Part shown: positions 7,754 through 17,867 of the stretch, piece after piece
Layout: every line of letters begins with the position of its first letter
How positions within the stretch are numbered: position 1 is the first letter of the stretch
From: Bryobacterales bacterium
GTDB lineage: Bacteria > Acidobacteriota > Terriglobia > Bryobacterales > UBA6623
Assembly (NCBI GenBank): GCA_028819215.1
Contig: JAPPMG010000002.1
Coordinates: forward strand, 111,007-175,006
Reading direction: 5' to 3'
DNA length: 64,000 nucleotides
The notes under the pieces: generated by a model
Seen by the model: only the letters and a program-made list of their open reading frames with translations
What the model was told of the DNA's origin: nothing
Database searches by the model: none
Program-made: the position numbers and the translations under genes

Positions 7754-10444
7754 ATGCGGCCCAAGATCAGGATTGAGCCCTCGTTCCGGCAAGCGATCGG
7801 AGTCGCTGCTGTGGCGGGGCTGGCGCTGGCCGGACAGGGTGTCGCGGGAGAATCTGGCGAATCCGGCTCGTCCGAGGCAGCCGCCGAACTGCGCGCAGAG
7901 GCTGCTCCCGAAACTCAGGCTGCGCCTCTCGGCGAGGAATCCGAGGCCAACCGCGAGCGCACGGAGCTGAACCTGCTCGGCGAGGTCGACAGCGAATCGG
8001 GAGAGAGCCGCCGCAACGAAAACATCCAGCTGACGTTGATCGACAACAATGTCCTGAAGGAAATCAACATCCGCATGGGCACCACCGCGACGATCGTGCG
8101 CGAGTTCGATGCGGCAAGGGGCTACTTCGGCACCGAGTTTGGCAACCCGGCCAGCCGGCCGATGCATCTTCGCCCGGCAACCGGGCGCGCCTTCCACGGC
8201 TCCATCCACGAGACTCACGGCAACAGCGTCTTCTCGGCTCGATCGTTCTTTCAAGTCGGAGCGGTCCAGCCTGCGAACTCGAACGACTACGGCGTGCAAA
8301 TGACCTTGCCGTTGCCGGGCCAGTCTGCATTTTCGGTCGAGCTGAACCACCAAAGAAATCGCGGCAACGTCAACGGCAACGTCTTGATGCCCCTGCCCGA
8401 GGAGCGGGTTCCGCTCGCGACCGATCCCGATTTGCGAGCGATCGTCTCGGAGATCCTGGGGTCATACCCAGACGAGGCGCCCAACCGACCCGACATCAAT
8501 CCTCGCGCGCACAACACCAACGCGCCGCAAGTGATCGACAACGATATCGCCGGCGGACGCTACGACCTCCCTCTAAGCGATAACGACAGGCTCGCCCTGA
8601 ACTACCGTTTTCGCAAGCAGCACGTTGACGCCTTCCAACTCGTCCAAGGCCAGAATCCCAACACGACCACCGGGTCCCACGACGGCAGCTTCACTTGGAA
8701 TCGCACTTGGTCGCCGCAGACATCCAGCAATTTCTCGGCCGGTTTCCGCCGCACAACCTCACTCATCGTGCAGGACGAAACGGCCTTCGGCCCGCTGGTC
8801 TTCATGGGCAGGCAGTTGCAGTCGCTCGGTGGCACGAGCAGCGTTCCCTATGACCGGGTGCAGAATTTCTTCCGCTACGCCGGATCTGTCAGCACGACTC
8901 GCGGCGCCCACCGAATCGTGGCCGGCTTCGAACTGACCCGCGAGCATCTTAACGGGATCGAAAGTAGCGGGCACTTGGGAATGGTGATGTTTACCGCTAA
9001 CTTCGGGCGAGACATGATGACGAATCTGCGCCTTGGCACGCCAAGCCGGATCACGCAGTCGATTGGCATGACCCATCGGGGCTTTCGGCGCTGGCGGATG
9101 CAGTACTTTGCCGGGGACACTTGGAAGGCCACTCGGGACTTGACGCTCGATTTTGGATTGCGATTCGAGCCCACCACCCGGCCGGTCGAGGTCAATGCGT
9201 TCTCGAACGTTCCGTTTCGTTGCGACTGCAACAATTTCGCGCCGCGCTTCGGTTTCGCATACCGCACCAAGCTGGGCGTCCTGCGGGGTGCGTACGGCAC
9301 TCATTTCGGCGAGATCTTCACCGCCACCTACACGCAAGAACGGTTCAACCCACCGGGTAACGTCCGTGTAAACGTAGTGGCCCCAAACTTGCTGGACCCG
9401 TTGGCGGGCATCAACTTCGACGGTGCCACGGCCCGCAGCACGATTGTCCAGCTTGATCCCGACTTGGTCGCCCCCTACTCCCACCACTACAATTTCAGCT
9501 GGGTGGTCGCCAACTCGCGCGGCGCATTCGCAGAACTGGGCTATCTCGGGAGCCGCTCGCACAGGCTCCTGGCCGGCTGGGTCCTGAACCGCGCCCGCAA
9601 CGTTCCGGGCATTCCGACGACGGTTAGGACGATAAACGACCGGCGCCCTGACCAGCGCTATTTCGACGTCCGCCGCATCCTCAACGGCTCGCGGGCATAC
9701 TTCGATGCCGCCAAGGCCACGGTCGGGCTGCGCGATGTCGGCGGCCTGACGATGGATTTCTCCTACTGGCTGAGCAAGGCCATCGACCTCGGGGCACACT
9801 ACGCCAGCAATGCCAGCTCGCGCGACGCGTTCTACGGCCGCAGCCAGACCGAGGACGACGTCCACGGAGACGTCAAGTCCCTGAGCGACTTCGACCAGCC
9901 CCATGCCGCGATGGCCCGGGTCAGCTATCTCACCCCTTCGGTCGGCTCGGCGGGCAGCGTCTGGAACAAGGCCCTGGGCGGCTGGTCGATGTCCTCCGTG
10001 CTGCTGCTCAAGACAGGGACTCCGTTCCTTCTGTACGCCGGCTCGGACGGCCCCGGATTCGGCAACGTCGACGGCGCGATGGGCGACCGTCCCAACCTGC
10101 TCGACGCTTCGCTGATCGGCCGCAGGATGGACCACCCGGACACGTCTAGGAAAATGATGCCGCGGTCGGCCTTCAGTTATGTCCAGGCTGGCCAGAAGCG
10201 GGGAAATATTGGAAGGAACGTGTTCCGAAAGGACGGCATCCAGAATCTCAACCTATCGCTGTCGCGAAGCTGGAAGATCGCCGGCGAGAGCACCCTGATG
10301 TTTCGCGTGGAGTCGATCAACCTTTTCAACACGCCCCAGTTCGCGTTCCCGGGCAGCGAACTCACCGGCGGCAATTTCGGGCAGATCACCAACACCCTCA
10401 ACGATGGCCGCACGTTCAACCTCGCCATGCGGCTGTCGTTCTGA
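7754..10444 (+). CDS. TonB-dependent receptor-like outer-membrane beta-barrel (Oar/acidobacterial type)
   Basis: Signal peptide, then an extended beta-barrel with typical acidobacterial strings (GLRFEPTTRPVEVNAFSN, RAAYG-like LRGAYGTHFGEIF, VESINLFNTPQFAFPG) ending in aromatic NLAMRLSF. Confidence 0.75.
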   Translation: MRPKIRIEPSFRQAIGVAAVAGLALAGQGVAGESGESGSSEAAAELRAEAAPETQAAPLGEESEANRERTELNLLGEVDSESGESRRNENIQLTLIDNNVLKEINIRMGTTATIVREFDAARGYFGTEFGNPASRPMHLRPATGRAFHGSIHETHGNSVFSARSFFQVGAVQPANSNDYGVQMTLPLPGQSAFSVELNHQRNRGNVNGNVLMPLPEERVPLATDPDLRAIVSEILGSYPDEAPNRPDINPRAHNTNAPQVIDNDIAGGRYDLPLSDNDRLALNYRFRKQHVDAFQLVQGQNPNTTTGSHDGSFTWNRTWSPQTSSNFSAGFRRTTSLIVQDETAFGPLVFMGRQLQSLGGTSSVPYDRVQNFFRYAGSVSTTRGAHRIVAGFELTREHLNGIESSGHLGMVMFTANFGRDMMTNLRLGTPSRITQSIGMTHRGFRRWRMQYFAGDTWKATRDLTLDFGLRFEPTTRPVEVNAFSNVPFRCDCNNFAPRFGFAYRTKLGVLRGAYGTHFGEIFTATYTQERFNPPGNVRVNVVAPNLLDPLAGINFDGATARSTIVQLDPDLVAPYSHHYNFSWVVANSRGAFAELGYLGSRSHRLLAGWVLNRARNVPGIPTTVRTINDRRPDQRYFDVRRILNGSRAYFDAAKATVGLRDVGGLTMDFSYWLSKAIDLGAHYASNASSRDAFYGRSQTEDDVHGDVKSLSDFDQPHAAMARVSYLTPSVGSAGSVWNKALGGWSMSSVLLLKTGTPFLLYAGSDGPGFGNVDGAMGDRPNLLDASLIGRRMDHPDTSRKMMPRSAFSYVQAGQKRGNIGRNVFRKDGIQNLNLSLSRSWKIAGESTLMFRVESINLFNTPQFAFPGSELTGGNFGQITNTLNDGRTFNLAMRLSF

Positions 10445-10801
10445 GCGGGGCATTGAGGGCATTCTTAGGTCGCTATCTTTAGTGACACGTCCAACACGGG
10501 ACCGCCGTGATTGAACGTCGGAGGAGGGCATCCGATCCACGCGGCTGAACATGGGCGTCGCCGCTTTGAAGTGCATCGGGCAAAGTGACTGTGTCTAACT
10601 CGCGAGACTGCCCGTGGCGGGCACGGCCGCAGCTGGGCAGTCACCCTCCAAGCACCAATCATGGTTTCGGCCAAGAAACAGGAGTCTCACTGAAGAGCCC
10701 GGAACCCCGAAGGGACTTGGCGTCGGCCGCCTTGGTCGCCGTGCTACATTTTCGTCTGCTCCTATCGGGAGAAACGCCAATAGAAGCAATGCAAGAGGAG
10801 A

Positions 10802-12820
10802 GTGGATAACGAAATGAAAGTCGACATCATTCTGGCGAACGTGGAAGCGGGCAAGATTGCCTTGCCCGCATTTCAGCGTGGGTATGTCTGGAAGCGGAGG
10901 CAGGTTCGGCAGTTCTTCGACTCGCTGTACAGGGGACACCCAGTCGGGAGCCTTCTAACCTGGCTAACTTCGCGCGACGACGGTTCCGCTACGGAACTCC
11001 TATTGGACGGTCAGCAGCGAGTCACATCGCTTTACGGCGTGATCAAGGGCCGGGCACCAGACTTCTTCAGTGGGGACGATCAAGCGTTCACCGGCCTGCA
11101 TTTCCACGCGATGGACGAGAGGTTTGAGTTTTTGCAACCGATCAAGATGAAGGATGATCCGAACTGGTTCGAAGTAACGAGCGTTATGCGGGCGGGGCCA
11201 AACGGGATTGCAGCCCTAATGGCCAACAAGCTAGCGGACAGCAACGGAACCCTTGATGCCGAATCCCAGATGCGCATCATGGGGCACCTACTCCAGCTTC
11301 TTGGCGTGACCGGTGTGGAGCTCCATGTCGAGCAGATCGCAGACGAGGACAAGCGCATCGACACAGTCGTGGACATCTTCAACCGCCTCAACAGCGCTGG
11401 CACCACGCTATCGAGCGGCGATCTCGCACTGGCGAGAATCGCCGCCAAGTGGCCCGAAGTCCGCGATGAGATGCGACGACAGGTCGAGACGTGGAGTGAG
11501 CACCGGTACCACTTCACGGTGGACTGGCTCCTCCGATGCGTGAACTCCGTCGTGAACGGAGAGGCGGCGTTTCAGTACTTGCACGACACTCCGGGCGAGG
11601 AGATTAGGAATGGCCTGAATACCACCGTCAAGTACGTCGACGCAATGCTGAATGAGATCTCCAGCAAACTTGGGCTCGACCACGACCGCGTCCTTTTCGG
11701 TCGCTACTCGATTCCAGTCTTGGTGCGTCATCTAACGCTACGCCCGCCTGGGCTGATGAGCAGCGATGAGCGCAATGCGCTCCTCTACTGGTTCTTGCAG
11801 GCGGGGATGCGAGGCCGCTTCTCAGGTACGACCGAAGCGAAGATCAAGCAGGATCTGCTGGTTGTGGACGGAACTGTGGATGGGATAGAAAAGCTGATCG
11901 CGGACATCGGGACGAAGTGGGGACGGCACCAAGTGACTGCCTCGGACTTCGACGCATGGTCGCTCGGAGCACGGCTCTACCCGGTGCTCTACTGGCTGAC
12001 CCGAGTGGGCGGAGCCAAGAACCTATGCGACGGCACCGAACTCAAGACTGGCCTACTGGGCAAGGGGGCCGAATTGGAGGTGCATCACATCTTTCCCAAG
12101 GCAGTGCTTTATGACGCTGGATACGAGAAACCTCAGGTGAATGCGCTCGCGAACCTCTGCTTTCTCACATCCGCGTGCAACAAGTGGATCGGCGCAGCGT
12201 GTCCCGCAGAACCAACTCGATTTCCCAAGGGCAAGCACGACCCCGACCTTCACCGCGTCGGCCTCCAAGGCTACTTCGCTTTCTTGGAGGAAAAGAGCCC
12301 CGGAGTTCTGAAGTCCCAGTGGATTCCAATGGACGAGGAGTTGTGGAAGGTGGGGAATTTCCCGGCGTTCCTTGAGGCCCGACGCAGCCTCCTTGCGGCT
12401 GTCGCGAACCGGCACCTGGCCGCACTTTATCCGGGACATGGTGAGGTACTCGAAGCGATCAACGGGTCGCTTCGAGTAGCGGTTCCGCCCGTGTTGCCGG
12501 CGCATGTCTCAAGTGCGGACGAGGAGGAGCTTCTGGATGAACTCCAAGACTGGATGTCTGGGCGAGGGCTGCACGCTGGCGAGTTCGGCTTCGAGCTTCG
12601 CGACCCAGCCTCAGAGGTGCTCAAGGCTACGATTGATTTGGCTTGGCCGAACGGCCTTCCAGAGGGGCGGGGACGGCCCGTCGCACTTCTCCTGAATGAA
12701 TCCGCGGAAACATATCGGACAGTCAGCCAGGCCGGATTCGACTGCCACACGAGCGTAGAGGCATTCAAGCACTACGTAGACGGCGAGATCGTCGGGGAGG
12801 CTGCCTTTGCAGTCGCGTAA
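10802..12820 (+). CDS. DUF262/DUF1524 domain protein, GmrSD-like putative type IV restriction or defence nuclease
   Basis: ALPAFQRGYVWKRRQVRQFFDSLYRGHPVGSLLTW and LLDGQQRVTSLYGVIKGRAPDFF (DUF262); EVHHIFPKAVLYDAGY..VNALANLCFLTSACNKWIG (HNH-like DUF1524). GTG at 10802 or ATG at 10814. Confidence 0.85.
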   Translation: MDNEMKVDIILANVEAGKIALPAFQRGYVWKRRQVRQFFDSLYRGHPVGSLLTWLTSRDDGSATELLLDGQQRVTSLYGVIKGRAPDFFSGDDQAFTGLHFHAMDERFEFLQPIKMKDDPNWFEVTSVMRAGPNGIAALMANKLADSNGTLDAESQMRIMGHLLQLLGVTGVELHVEQIADEDKRIDTVVDIFNRLNSAGTTLSSGDLALARIAAKWPEVRDEMRRQVETWSEHRYHFTVDWLLRCVNSVVNGEAAFQYLHDTPGEEIRNGLNTTVKYVDAMLNEISSKLGLDHDRVLFGRYSIPVLVRHLTLRPPGLMSSDERNALLYWFLQAGMRGRFSGTTEAKIKQDLLVVDGTVDGIEKLIADIGTKWGRHQVTASDFDAWSLGARLYPVLYWLTRVGGAKNLCDGTELKTGLLGKGAELEVHHIFPKAVLYDAGYEKPQVNALANLCFLTSACNKWIGAACPAEPTRFPKGKHDPDLHRVGLQGYFAFLEEKSPGVLKSQWIPMDEELWKVGNFPAFLEARRSLLAAVANRHLAALYPGHGEVLEAINGSLRVAVPPVLPAHVSSADEEELLDELQDWMSGRGLHAGEFGFELRDPASEVLKATIDLAWPNGLPEGRGRPVALLLNESAETYRTVSQAGFDCHTSVEAFKHYVDGEIVGEAAFAVA

Positions 12821-13066
12821 CGAATCCCGCGCAGGGAGCATGCCATCCTGAACGATTGGGGTAGACCAAGGAGAGCGACAGCTTGCCAGCTCGTAGCGGT
12901 TGTGTCGGTAAAGATGCCGAACCGCGTGGTGACTATGATCGAAAGACTGCGATTGAGCGACCGTGACCGCCAGCTCCAATGTGTATACTCTGGTTGACTC
13001 GGAATCTCGGCGGGACGAGCTTCCGTCGGCCAGTTGAACCGGATCCCGCAGGGCGGAGAAACGCGG

Positions 13067-13888
13067 ATGTTGCGCAGAACGTTGTCCACAGCCTTGATGG
13101 CTGCTATGGCACTACTTTGCGGTGCGCCAGCGTCCGCCCAGTACGCCGCTGCACGCACACCTGACGGCGACCCCGATCTCAACGGCATCTGGCAGGCCAT
13201 GGGCTCGGCCCACTGGGACTTGGAAGACCACGCGGCACGCCACGGACCGGTCGAAGCACTCGGCGCGCTCGGCGCAATTCCGGCCGGGCTCAGCGTGGTC
13301 GAAGGCGGCACGATCCCGTACCAGCCTTGGGCCGCCGAGCAGCGCGCGAAGAACCTAGAGAACTGGCTAAAGCTCGATCCAGCGGTGAAGTGCTTCATGC
13401 CGGGCATCCCTCGCGCCACCTACATGCCGCTTCCGTTCCAGATCGTCCAGACACCGACAAAGATCTTGTTCGCCTACGAGTTCGGCGGCAACAGCCGGGT
13501 CGTGCGCTTGGACCGTCCGGGCAGCGAAGCCTTGGCCCCGTCGTGGATGGGCTATTCGCTGGGCCGCTGGGAGGGCGAGACGCTGGTAGTTGACGTGACG
13601 GCGCAGGTTCCCGACACCTGGTTCGACAGTTCGGGGAACTTCCACAGCGAGGAACTGCGCGTGGAGGAACGGTACACGCCCACCGGGCCGAATACGCTCC
13701 GCTACGAGGCCACTATCGAGGACCCCAAGGTGTTCACCCGCCCGTGGAAGATCAGCATGCCGCTCTACCGGCGCCTCGAGCCCAACGCGCAGATTCTCGA
13801 GTTCAAGTGCGTGCCATTCGCCGAGGGCGCTACCTACGGACACCTCTACCGGGATGCCGGGGCATCGGAGGCCGAGCCCGAGGATTAG
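13067..13888 (+). CDS. Secreted conserved protein, copy A1
   Basis: Signal peptide MLRRTLSTALMAAMALLCGAPASAQ; closely similar along its length to the 17868..18707 product (e.g. DPAVKCFMPGIPRATYMPLPFQIVQTP). Confidence 0.75.
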   Translation: MLRRTLSTALMAAMALLCGAPASAQYAAARTPDGDPDLNGIWQAMGSAHWDLEDHAARHGPVEALGALGAIPAGLSVVEGGTIPYQPWAAEQRAKNLENWLKLDPAVKCFMPGIPRATYMPLPFQIVQTPTKILFAYEFGGNSRVVRLDRPGSEALAPSWMGYSLGRWEGETLVVDVTAQVPDTWFDSSGNFHSEELRVEERYTPTGPNTLRYEATIEDPKVFTRPWKISMPLYRRLEPNAQILEFKCVPFAEGATYGHLYRDAGASEAEPED

Positions 13889-13903
13889 AAGAGGAGACGA
13901 GCC

Positions 13904-15001
13904 ATGACCCAAGCCGGCGATCACACACTGCGTTCCATTACTTGGTTGCTGCGCACCTGCGCGTTGCCGACCATCGCGCTGTTGCTGGCGGCGCTGCCGG
14001 TGCCAGTCCTTGCGGCCGATCCGCCGACCACGAGCTGGGGCGCGCCGGACCTGCAAGGCACGTGGGACTTCCGTTCCATCACTCCGTTCGAGCGCCCGAA
14101 GGAACTGGCCGACAAGGAGTTCCTGACGCCCGAAGAAGCCGAGGCTTGGGAACAGCGCACGCTTGACGCGAGAGCCGCTCGGCGCAATCAAGACCCGGTT
14201 CAGGGACAGGGGGATGTGGATGTCGGCTACAACGCCTTTTGGCTGGACCGAGGCGAGAAGATGACCGGGACGATGCGAACCTCGCTAGTGGTCGATCCGC
14301 CCAACGGGCGGATTCCGCCATTGACCGATCTAGCCAAGCGGCGATCGGACGAGCGCTATGCCCGCTGGGGTGGCGTTCCGTCCGGCCCTGAGGATCGGAA
14401 TCCTCTGGAACGTTGCATCGTGGGCTTCAACTCCGGCCCTCCCATGAATCCGGGTGCTTACAACAATTTCGCGGAGATCTTCCAAACACCGACGTACGTC
14501 GCCATTCTCAACGAGATGATCAACGACCACCGCATCATCCCGCTCGACGGAAGGGACCACGTTCCGGAGAACATGCGCTTCTGGAAGGGCGACTCGCGTG
14601 GCCGCTGGGAAGGCAACACGCTGGTCGTGACGACCAAGAACTTCACCAAGCACACCAACTTCCGCGGCTCGGGCCCGAACATGGTACTCACCGAACGCTT
14701 CACCCGGACATCGCAGGCAACGCTGCTCTACGAATACACCATCGATGACCCCGAATCGTTCGAAGCGCCTTGGTCGGTGGCGGTGGAGATGAAGAATTCG
14801 TCCGACCCGCTGCTGGAATACGCATGCCACGAAGGCAATCGAGCGATGACCCTGATGCTCTCCGGAGCCCGCGCGCGGGAAGAGAAGGGCCAAAGCAGCG
14901 ACGACTGGCTGGCTTCTTGGTATGGCGGGGCAAAGGCGGCCAAGGCCGCCAAGGAAGCCGTGGAAAGCGAAGGGGCAGCCGCCCCGGACGACGGGAATTG
15001 A
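13904..15001 (+). CDS. Secreted conserved protein, copy B1
   Basis: Signal-like N-terminus; similar along its length to 18723..19721 (TSWGAPDLQGTWDFRSITPFERPKEL; FRGSGPNMVLTERFTR; YTIDDPESFEAPWS). Confidence 0.75.
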   Translation: MTQAGDHTLRSITWLLRTCALPTIALLLAALPVPVLAADPPTTSWGAPDLQGTWDFRSITPFERPKELADKEFLTPEEAEAWEQRTLDARAARRNQDPVQGQGDVDVGYNAFWLDRGEKMTGTMRTSLVVDPPNGRIPPLTDLAKRRSDERYARWGGVPSGPEDRNPLERCIVGFNSGPPMNPGAYNNFAEIFQTPTYVAILNEMINDHRIIPLDGRDHVPENMRFWKGDSRGRWEGNTLVVTTKNFTKHTNFRGSGPNMVLTERFTRTSQATLLYEYTIDDPESFEAPWSVAVEMKNSSDPLLEYACHEGNRAMTLMLSGARAREEKGQSSDDWLASWYGGAKAAKAAKEAVESEGAAAPDDGN

Positions 15002-15448
15002 TCAGGGCCGCTTCGGCTCGCTGGGATCAGCACCGTCGCGGGGGGCGCCGGTTCCGGATGAGCCCATGAAGAGCTTGCGCCCGTCCTGAAACGTGATGTC
15101 TCGACCGCTGCCCTTGCAATTCGGATCACACAGCCTGTCCTTGCTCTGGTAGCCGCGCACCGTCACAGCCGTCCCGGGTACCAACAGTGTCTTGGTGAGC
15201 CCGCGGCGCAGCAGCGTGTTGGGTGTGCCCGCCTCCAGTTCCCACGTAAGCGTCTCGCCGTCTTCACGCTCCATCATCACGTGAACCCATGCGTGAGGGT
15301 TGATCCACTCGACCTTGACTACTTTGCCGATCACCTTGATCGGCGCGTTCGCATCGAACTCGGCAGAGAACGCGTGGTGCGCGTAGGCGCACGGAACGAA
15401 CGCGAGCAGAGCGGTCAAGAGCAGCGCGGACACTGTGTTGCGAATCAT
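15002..15448 (-). CDS. DUF6152-like secreted protein, copy C1
   Basis: Signal peptide then HHAFSAEFDANAPIKVIGKVVKVEWINPHAWVHV..LFMGSSGTGAPRDG; paralogue at 19839..20270. Confidence 0.8.
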   Translation of the reverse strand: MIRNTVSALLLTALLAFVPCAYAHHAFSAEFDANAPIKVIGKVVKVEWINPHAWVHVMMEREDGETLTWELEAGTPNTLLRRGLTKTLLVPGTAVTVRGYQSKDRLCDPNCKGSGRDITFQDGRKLFMGSSGTGAPRDGADPSEPKRP

Positions 15449-15525
15449 CGACCCTTCCTCGTCCTGTCCAAGGCGGACCCCTAAGAGTATATTCGACCTG
15501 CCATCCGCGGCGGCTGCGGATTTCT

Positions 15526-17586
15526 CTATCTTCCGGACGCTTCACGGTCGATGTTGGCCCGAGAGATGATGTACTGCCGGATCAGTTCGGTCTCTGTCTC
15601 GTCGAGGTCGTTGCCGAAACTGTCCATGCCCAGATCCAGCAGCAAGCCTTCTCGCACGACTTTCTGGAAGGCATCGTGGATGGCCCGGCTCATCAGGCGG
15701 AGGTCGGCATTGCGGTAGCCGCGCGCTGCGTAGCCATGGCACGAGGCGCAGAACTGGTGATAGAGCTCCTCCCCTTGGGCCAGCTCCTCCGCCGACGCGA
15801 TCATGGGCGGTTGCGCGGGAATCGACCTGTCGCGCAGCGGGGGTTCCGGCAGGGCATGGTCCGCGCCGAGCGAGAATACGAGCAGCTTGCCGAGATCGAG
15901 ATATGCAAAGCTGGCGCCGACTACTACTGCCACGTATTGCGTGTTCCCGACTTGGTAGGTGACGGGAGGGGCGATGATCGAACCGTAAGCGTCGAACTCC
16001 CAAAGCCGCTCTCCTGTCTCGCTGTCGTAGGCCGATAGCGTCCCGCTTCCGTCCCCTTGGAACACAAGCCCGCCGGCGGTCGAAAGCACGCCTCCGATCC
16101 GCGCGGACTTGTTCTGCACCTTCCAGACTGTCTCGCCGGTAAGCGGGTCGAATGCCTTGAGAAACCCCTTGGGCTCCGGCCGCGCACCCGCTTGCTCGAT
16201 GAGCTCCGTGCGGTAGGCGCCCATCGCGACGCCCAAGTTCATGGTCCGCTCGCGCGGGCGGTACACACCGGTCTCGCGATAGTCCTTGGGCAGGGCGAAG
16301 AAGAACGGCGTGTCGTGCGTCGGGATGTACATCAGGCCCTTGTCGGCGTCAAAGGACATCGGCTCCCAGTTGTGCGCGCCAGTGTTTCCGGGCAGAATCC
16401 ATTGCGGCTTCTCCTCCCACACGACATCGGGATTCTCGACCGGCCGCCCCGTCTCCATGTCGACGTGGGTAGCCCACGTCATCGCGCCATAGGGATGCGC
16501 CCTGAGGAGTTCGCCATTGATGCGGTCCAACACATAAAAGAACCCGTTCTTGGGCGCCTGCATGAGCACCTTGCGGTCTGCTCCGTCGACCTCCATGTCA
16601 GCCAAGACGATGTCCTGCGTCGCCGTATAGTCCCAGTTGTCGCCGGGGGTGGTTTGGTAGTACCACTTCATCCGGCCGGCTTCGGGATCCAAGGCAATGA
16701 TCGAGGAAAGAAAGAGGTTGTCGCCGCCGCCAGGCGAGCGAATCTTGCGCGACCACGGCGTGCCGTTGCCCACGCCGATGTATACCGTGTGCAAGTCGGC
16801 GTCGTAGGTCATGCTGTTCCACACCGTGCCGCCGCCGCCAAGCTTCCACCATTCGCCGTTCCAGGTCTCGGCCGCCACCTCCATCTCGGGATGCTCGAAC
16901 GGCATGGACGGATCGCCCGGCACGGTGAAGAAACGCCACTCCTTCTCACCTGTCTCGGCGTTGTAGGCGGTAACGTAGCCGCGGTGATCCCACTCCGAGC
17001 CGCTGTTGCCGATGAAGACCTTCCCCGCCGCAGCCAACGGAGCGCCGGAAATGGTGTACGGGACTCGGGACGGGTAGTCGTCGGTGCCCACGTCCCACAC
17101 CTTTTCGCCTGTGCGGGCATCAATCGCCACCAAGCGGGCATCAAACGTGGCCGTATAGACCCGGCCGCCGTACACCGCCACGCCTCGATTGATCGGCCCG
17201 CCGCAGCACGACCAGCGGGCGCGCGTGCGGCGGGTCTTGGGATCAAACGTCCAGATCGTCTCGCCCGTGTCGGCGTCGACTGCCGAGACAACGCTCCAGC
17301 TGTCGGTGAAATACAGGACGCCATCCACCACGATCGGAGACGACTGCAAGCGATGGCGGACTTCGATCTCGCGTGCCCAGTTCAGGCCGAGGTCGCCAAC
17401 AGTCTGGCGGTTAATCTGCTCGAGCGGGGAAAAGCGGTGCTGGCTGTAGCCCCGTCCGTATGCCAGCCACTGTCCGGGATCGTTATCGTCGATCCTGTCG
17501 ATTCGCTCGTCATCGACGCGCCCAGCGGATGATTCGGTGGGCGAGTTCTGCGCGTAGGCCACAGCGACGCAACATGCGAGCGTCAT
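15526..17586 (-). CDS. PQQ-dependent alcohol dehydrogenase with C-terminal cytochrome c domain
   Basis: Beta-propeller PQQ motifs (WLAYGRGYSQHRFSPLEQIN, vicinal Cys pair RARWSCCGGPINRG, PGDNWDYTATQDIVLADM) and C-terminal CASCHGYAARGYRNADLRLM. ATG at 17586 preferred; track ORF extends to 17814. Confidence 0.92.
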   Translation of the reverse strand: MTLACCVAVAYAQNSPTESSAGRVDDERIDRIDDNDPGQWLAYGRGYSQHRFSPLEQINRQTVGDLGLNWAREIEVRHRLQSSPIVVDGVLYFTDSWSVVSAVDADTGETIWTFDPKTRRTRARWSCCGGPINRGVAVYGGRVYTATFDARLVAIDARTGEKVWDVGTDDYPSRVPYTISGAPLAAAGKVFIGNSGSEWDHRGYVTAYNAETGEKEWRFFTVPGDPSMPFEHPEMEVAAETWNGEWWKLGGGGTVWNSMTYDADLHTVYIGVGNGTPWSRKIRSPGGGDNLFLSSIIALDPEAGRMKWYYQTTPGDNWDYTATQDIVLADMEVDGADRKVLMQAPKNGFFYVLDRINGELLRAHPYGAMTWATHVDMETGRPVENPDVVWEEKPQWILPGNTGAHNWEPMSFDADKGLMYIPTHDTPFFFALPKDYRETGVYRPRERTMNLGVAMGAYRTELIEQAGARPEPKGFLKAFDPLTGETVWKVQNKSARIGGVLSTAGGLVFQGDGSGTLSAYDSETGERLWEFDAYGSIIAPPVTYQVGNTQYVAVVVGASFAYLDLGKLLVFSLGADHALPEPPLRDRSIPAQPPMIASAEELAQGEELYHQFCASCHGYAARGYRNADLRLMSRAIHDAFQKVVREGLLLDLGMDSFGNDLDETETELIRQYIISRANIDREASGR

Positions 17587-17867
17587 CGCAACACAGGCGA
17601 AATCGCGCTTGAGGACGAAGAGGCTTAACGATGGGTCCACCGCTCGTTCTGGCTGCCACTGCCGGGCAGAGAGTATAGCGCAGGCTGGCCGGCTCGACTG
17701 CAAGTCCGGCAACCTGCCGCCAGGTCTGGAGCGGACCGGGTTCAAGCCTACTTGGGCGGAAGGAGACCGCCGGATCCCGGCGAAGGCCCACATGGAGCGA
17801 GGAACTCCCTGCATCCTGCGGTGCCCGGGGTTTCGCAGCGGCCCGAATCGGTAGTAGACTCTTCAAG

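Noticed and set aside
8759-10135. 458 aa minus-strand ORF
   Set aside because: Antisense shadow of the TonB-dependent barrel gene; composition lacks recognisable domains.
16057-17532. 491 aa plus-strand ORF
   Set aside because: Antisense to the PQQ dehydrogenase, whose frame has clear catalytic and heme motifs.
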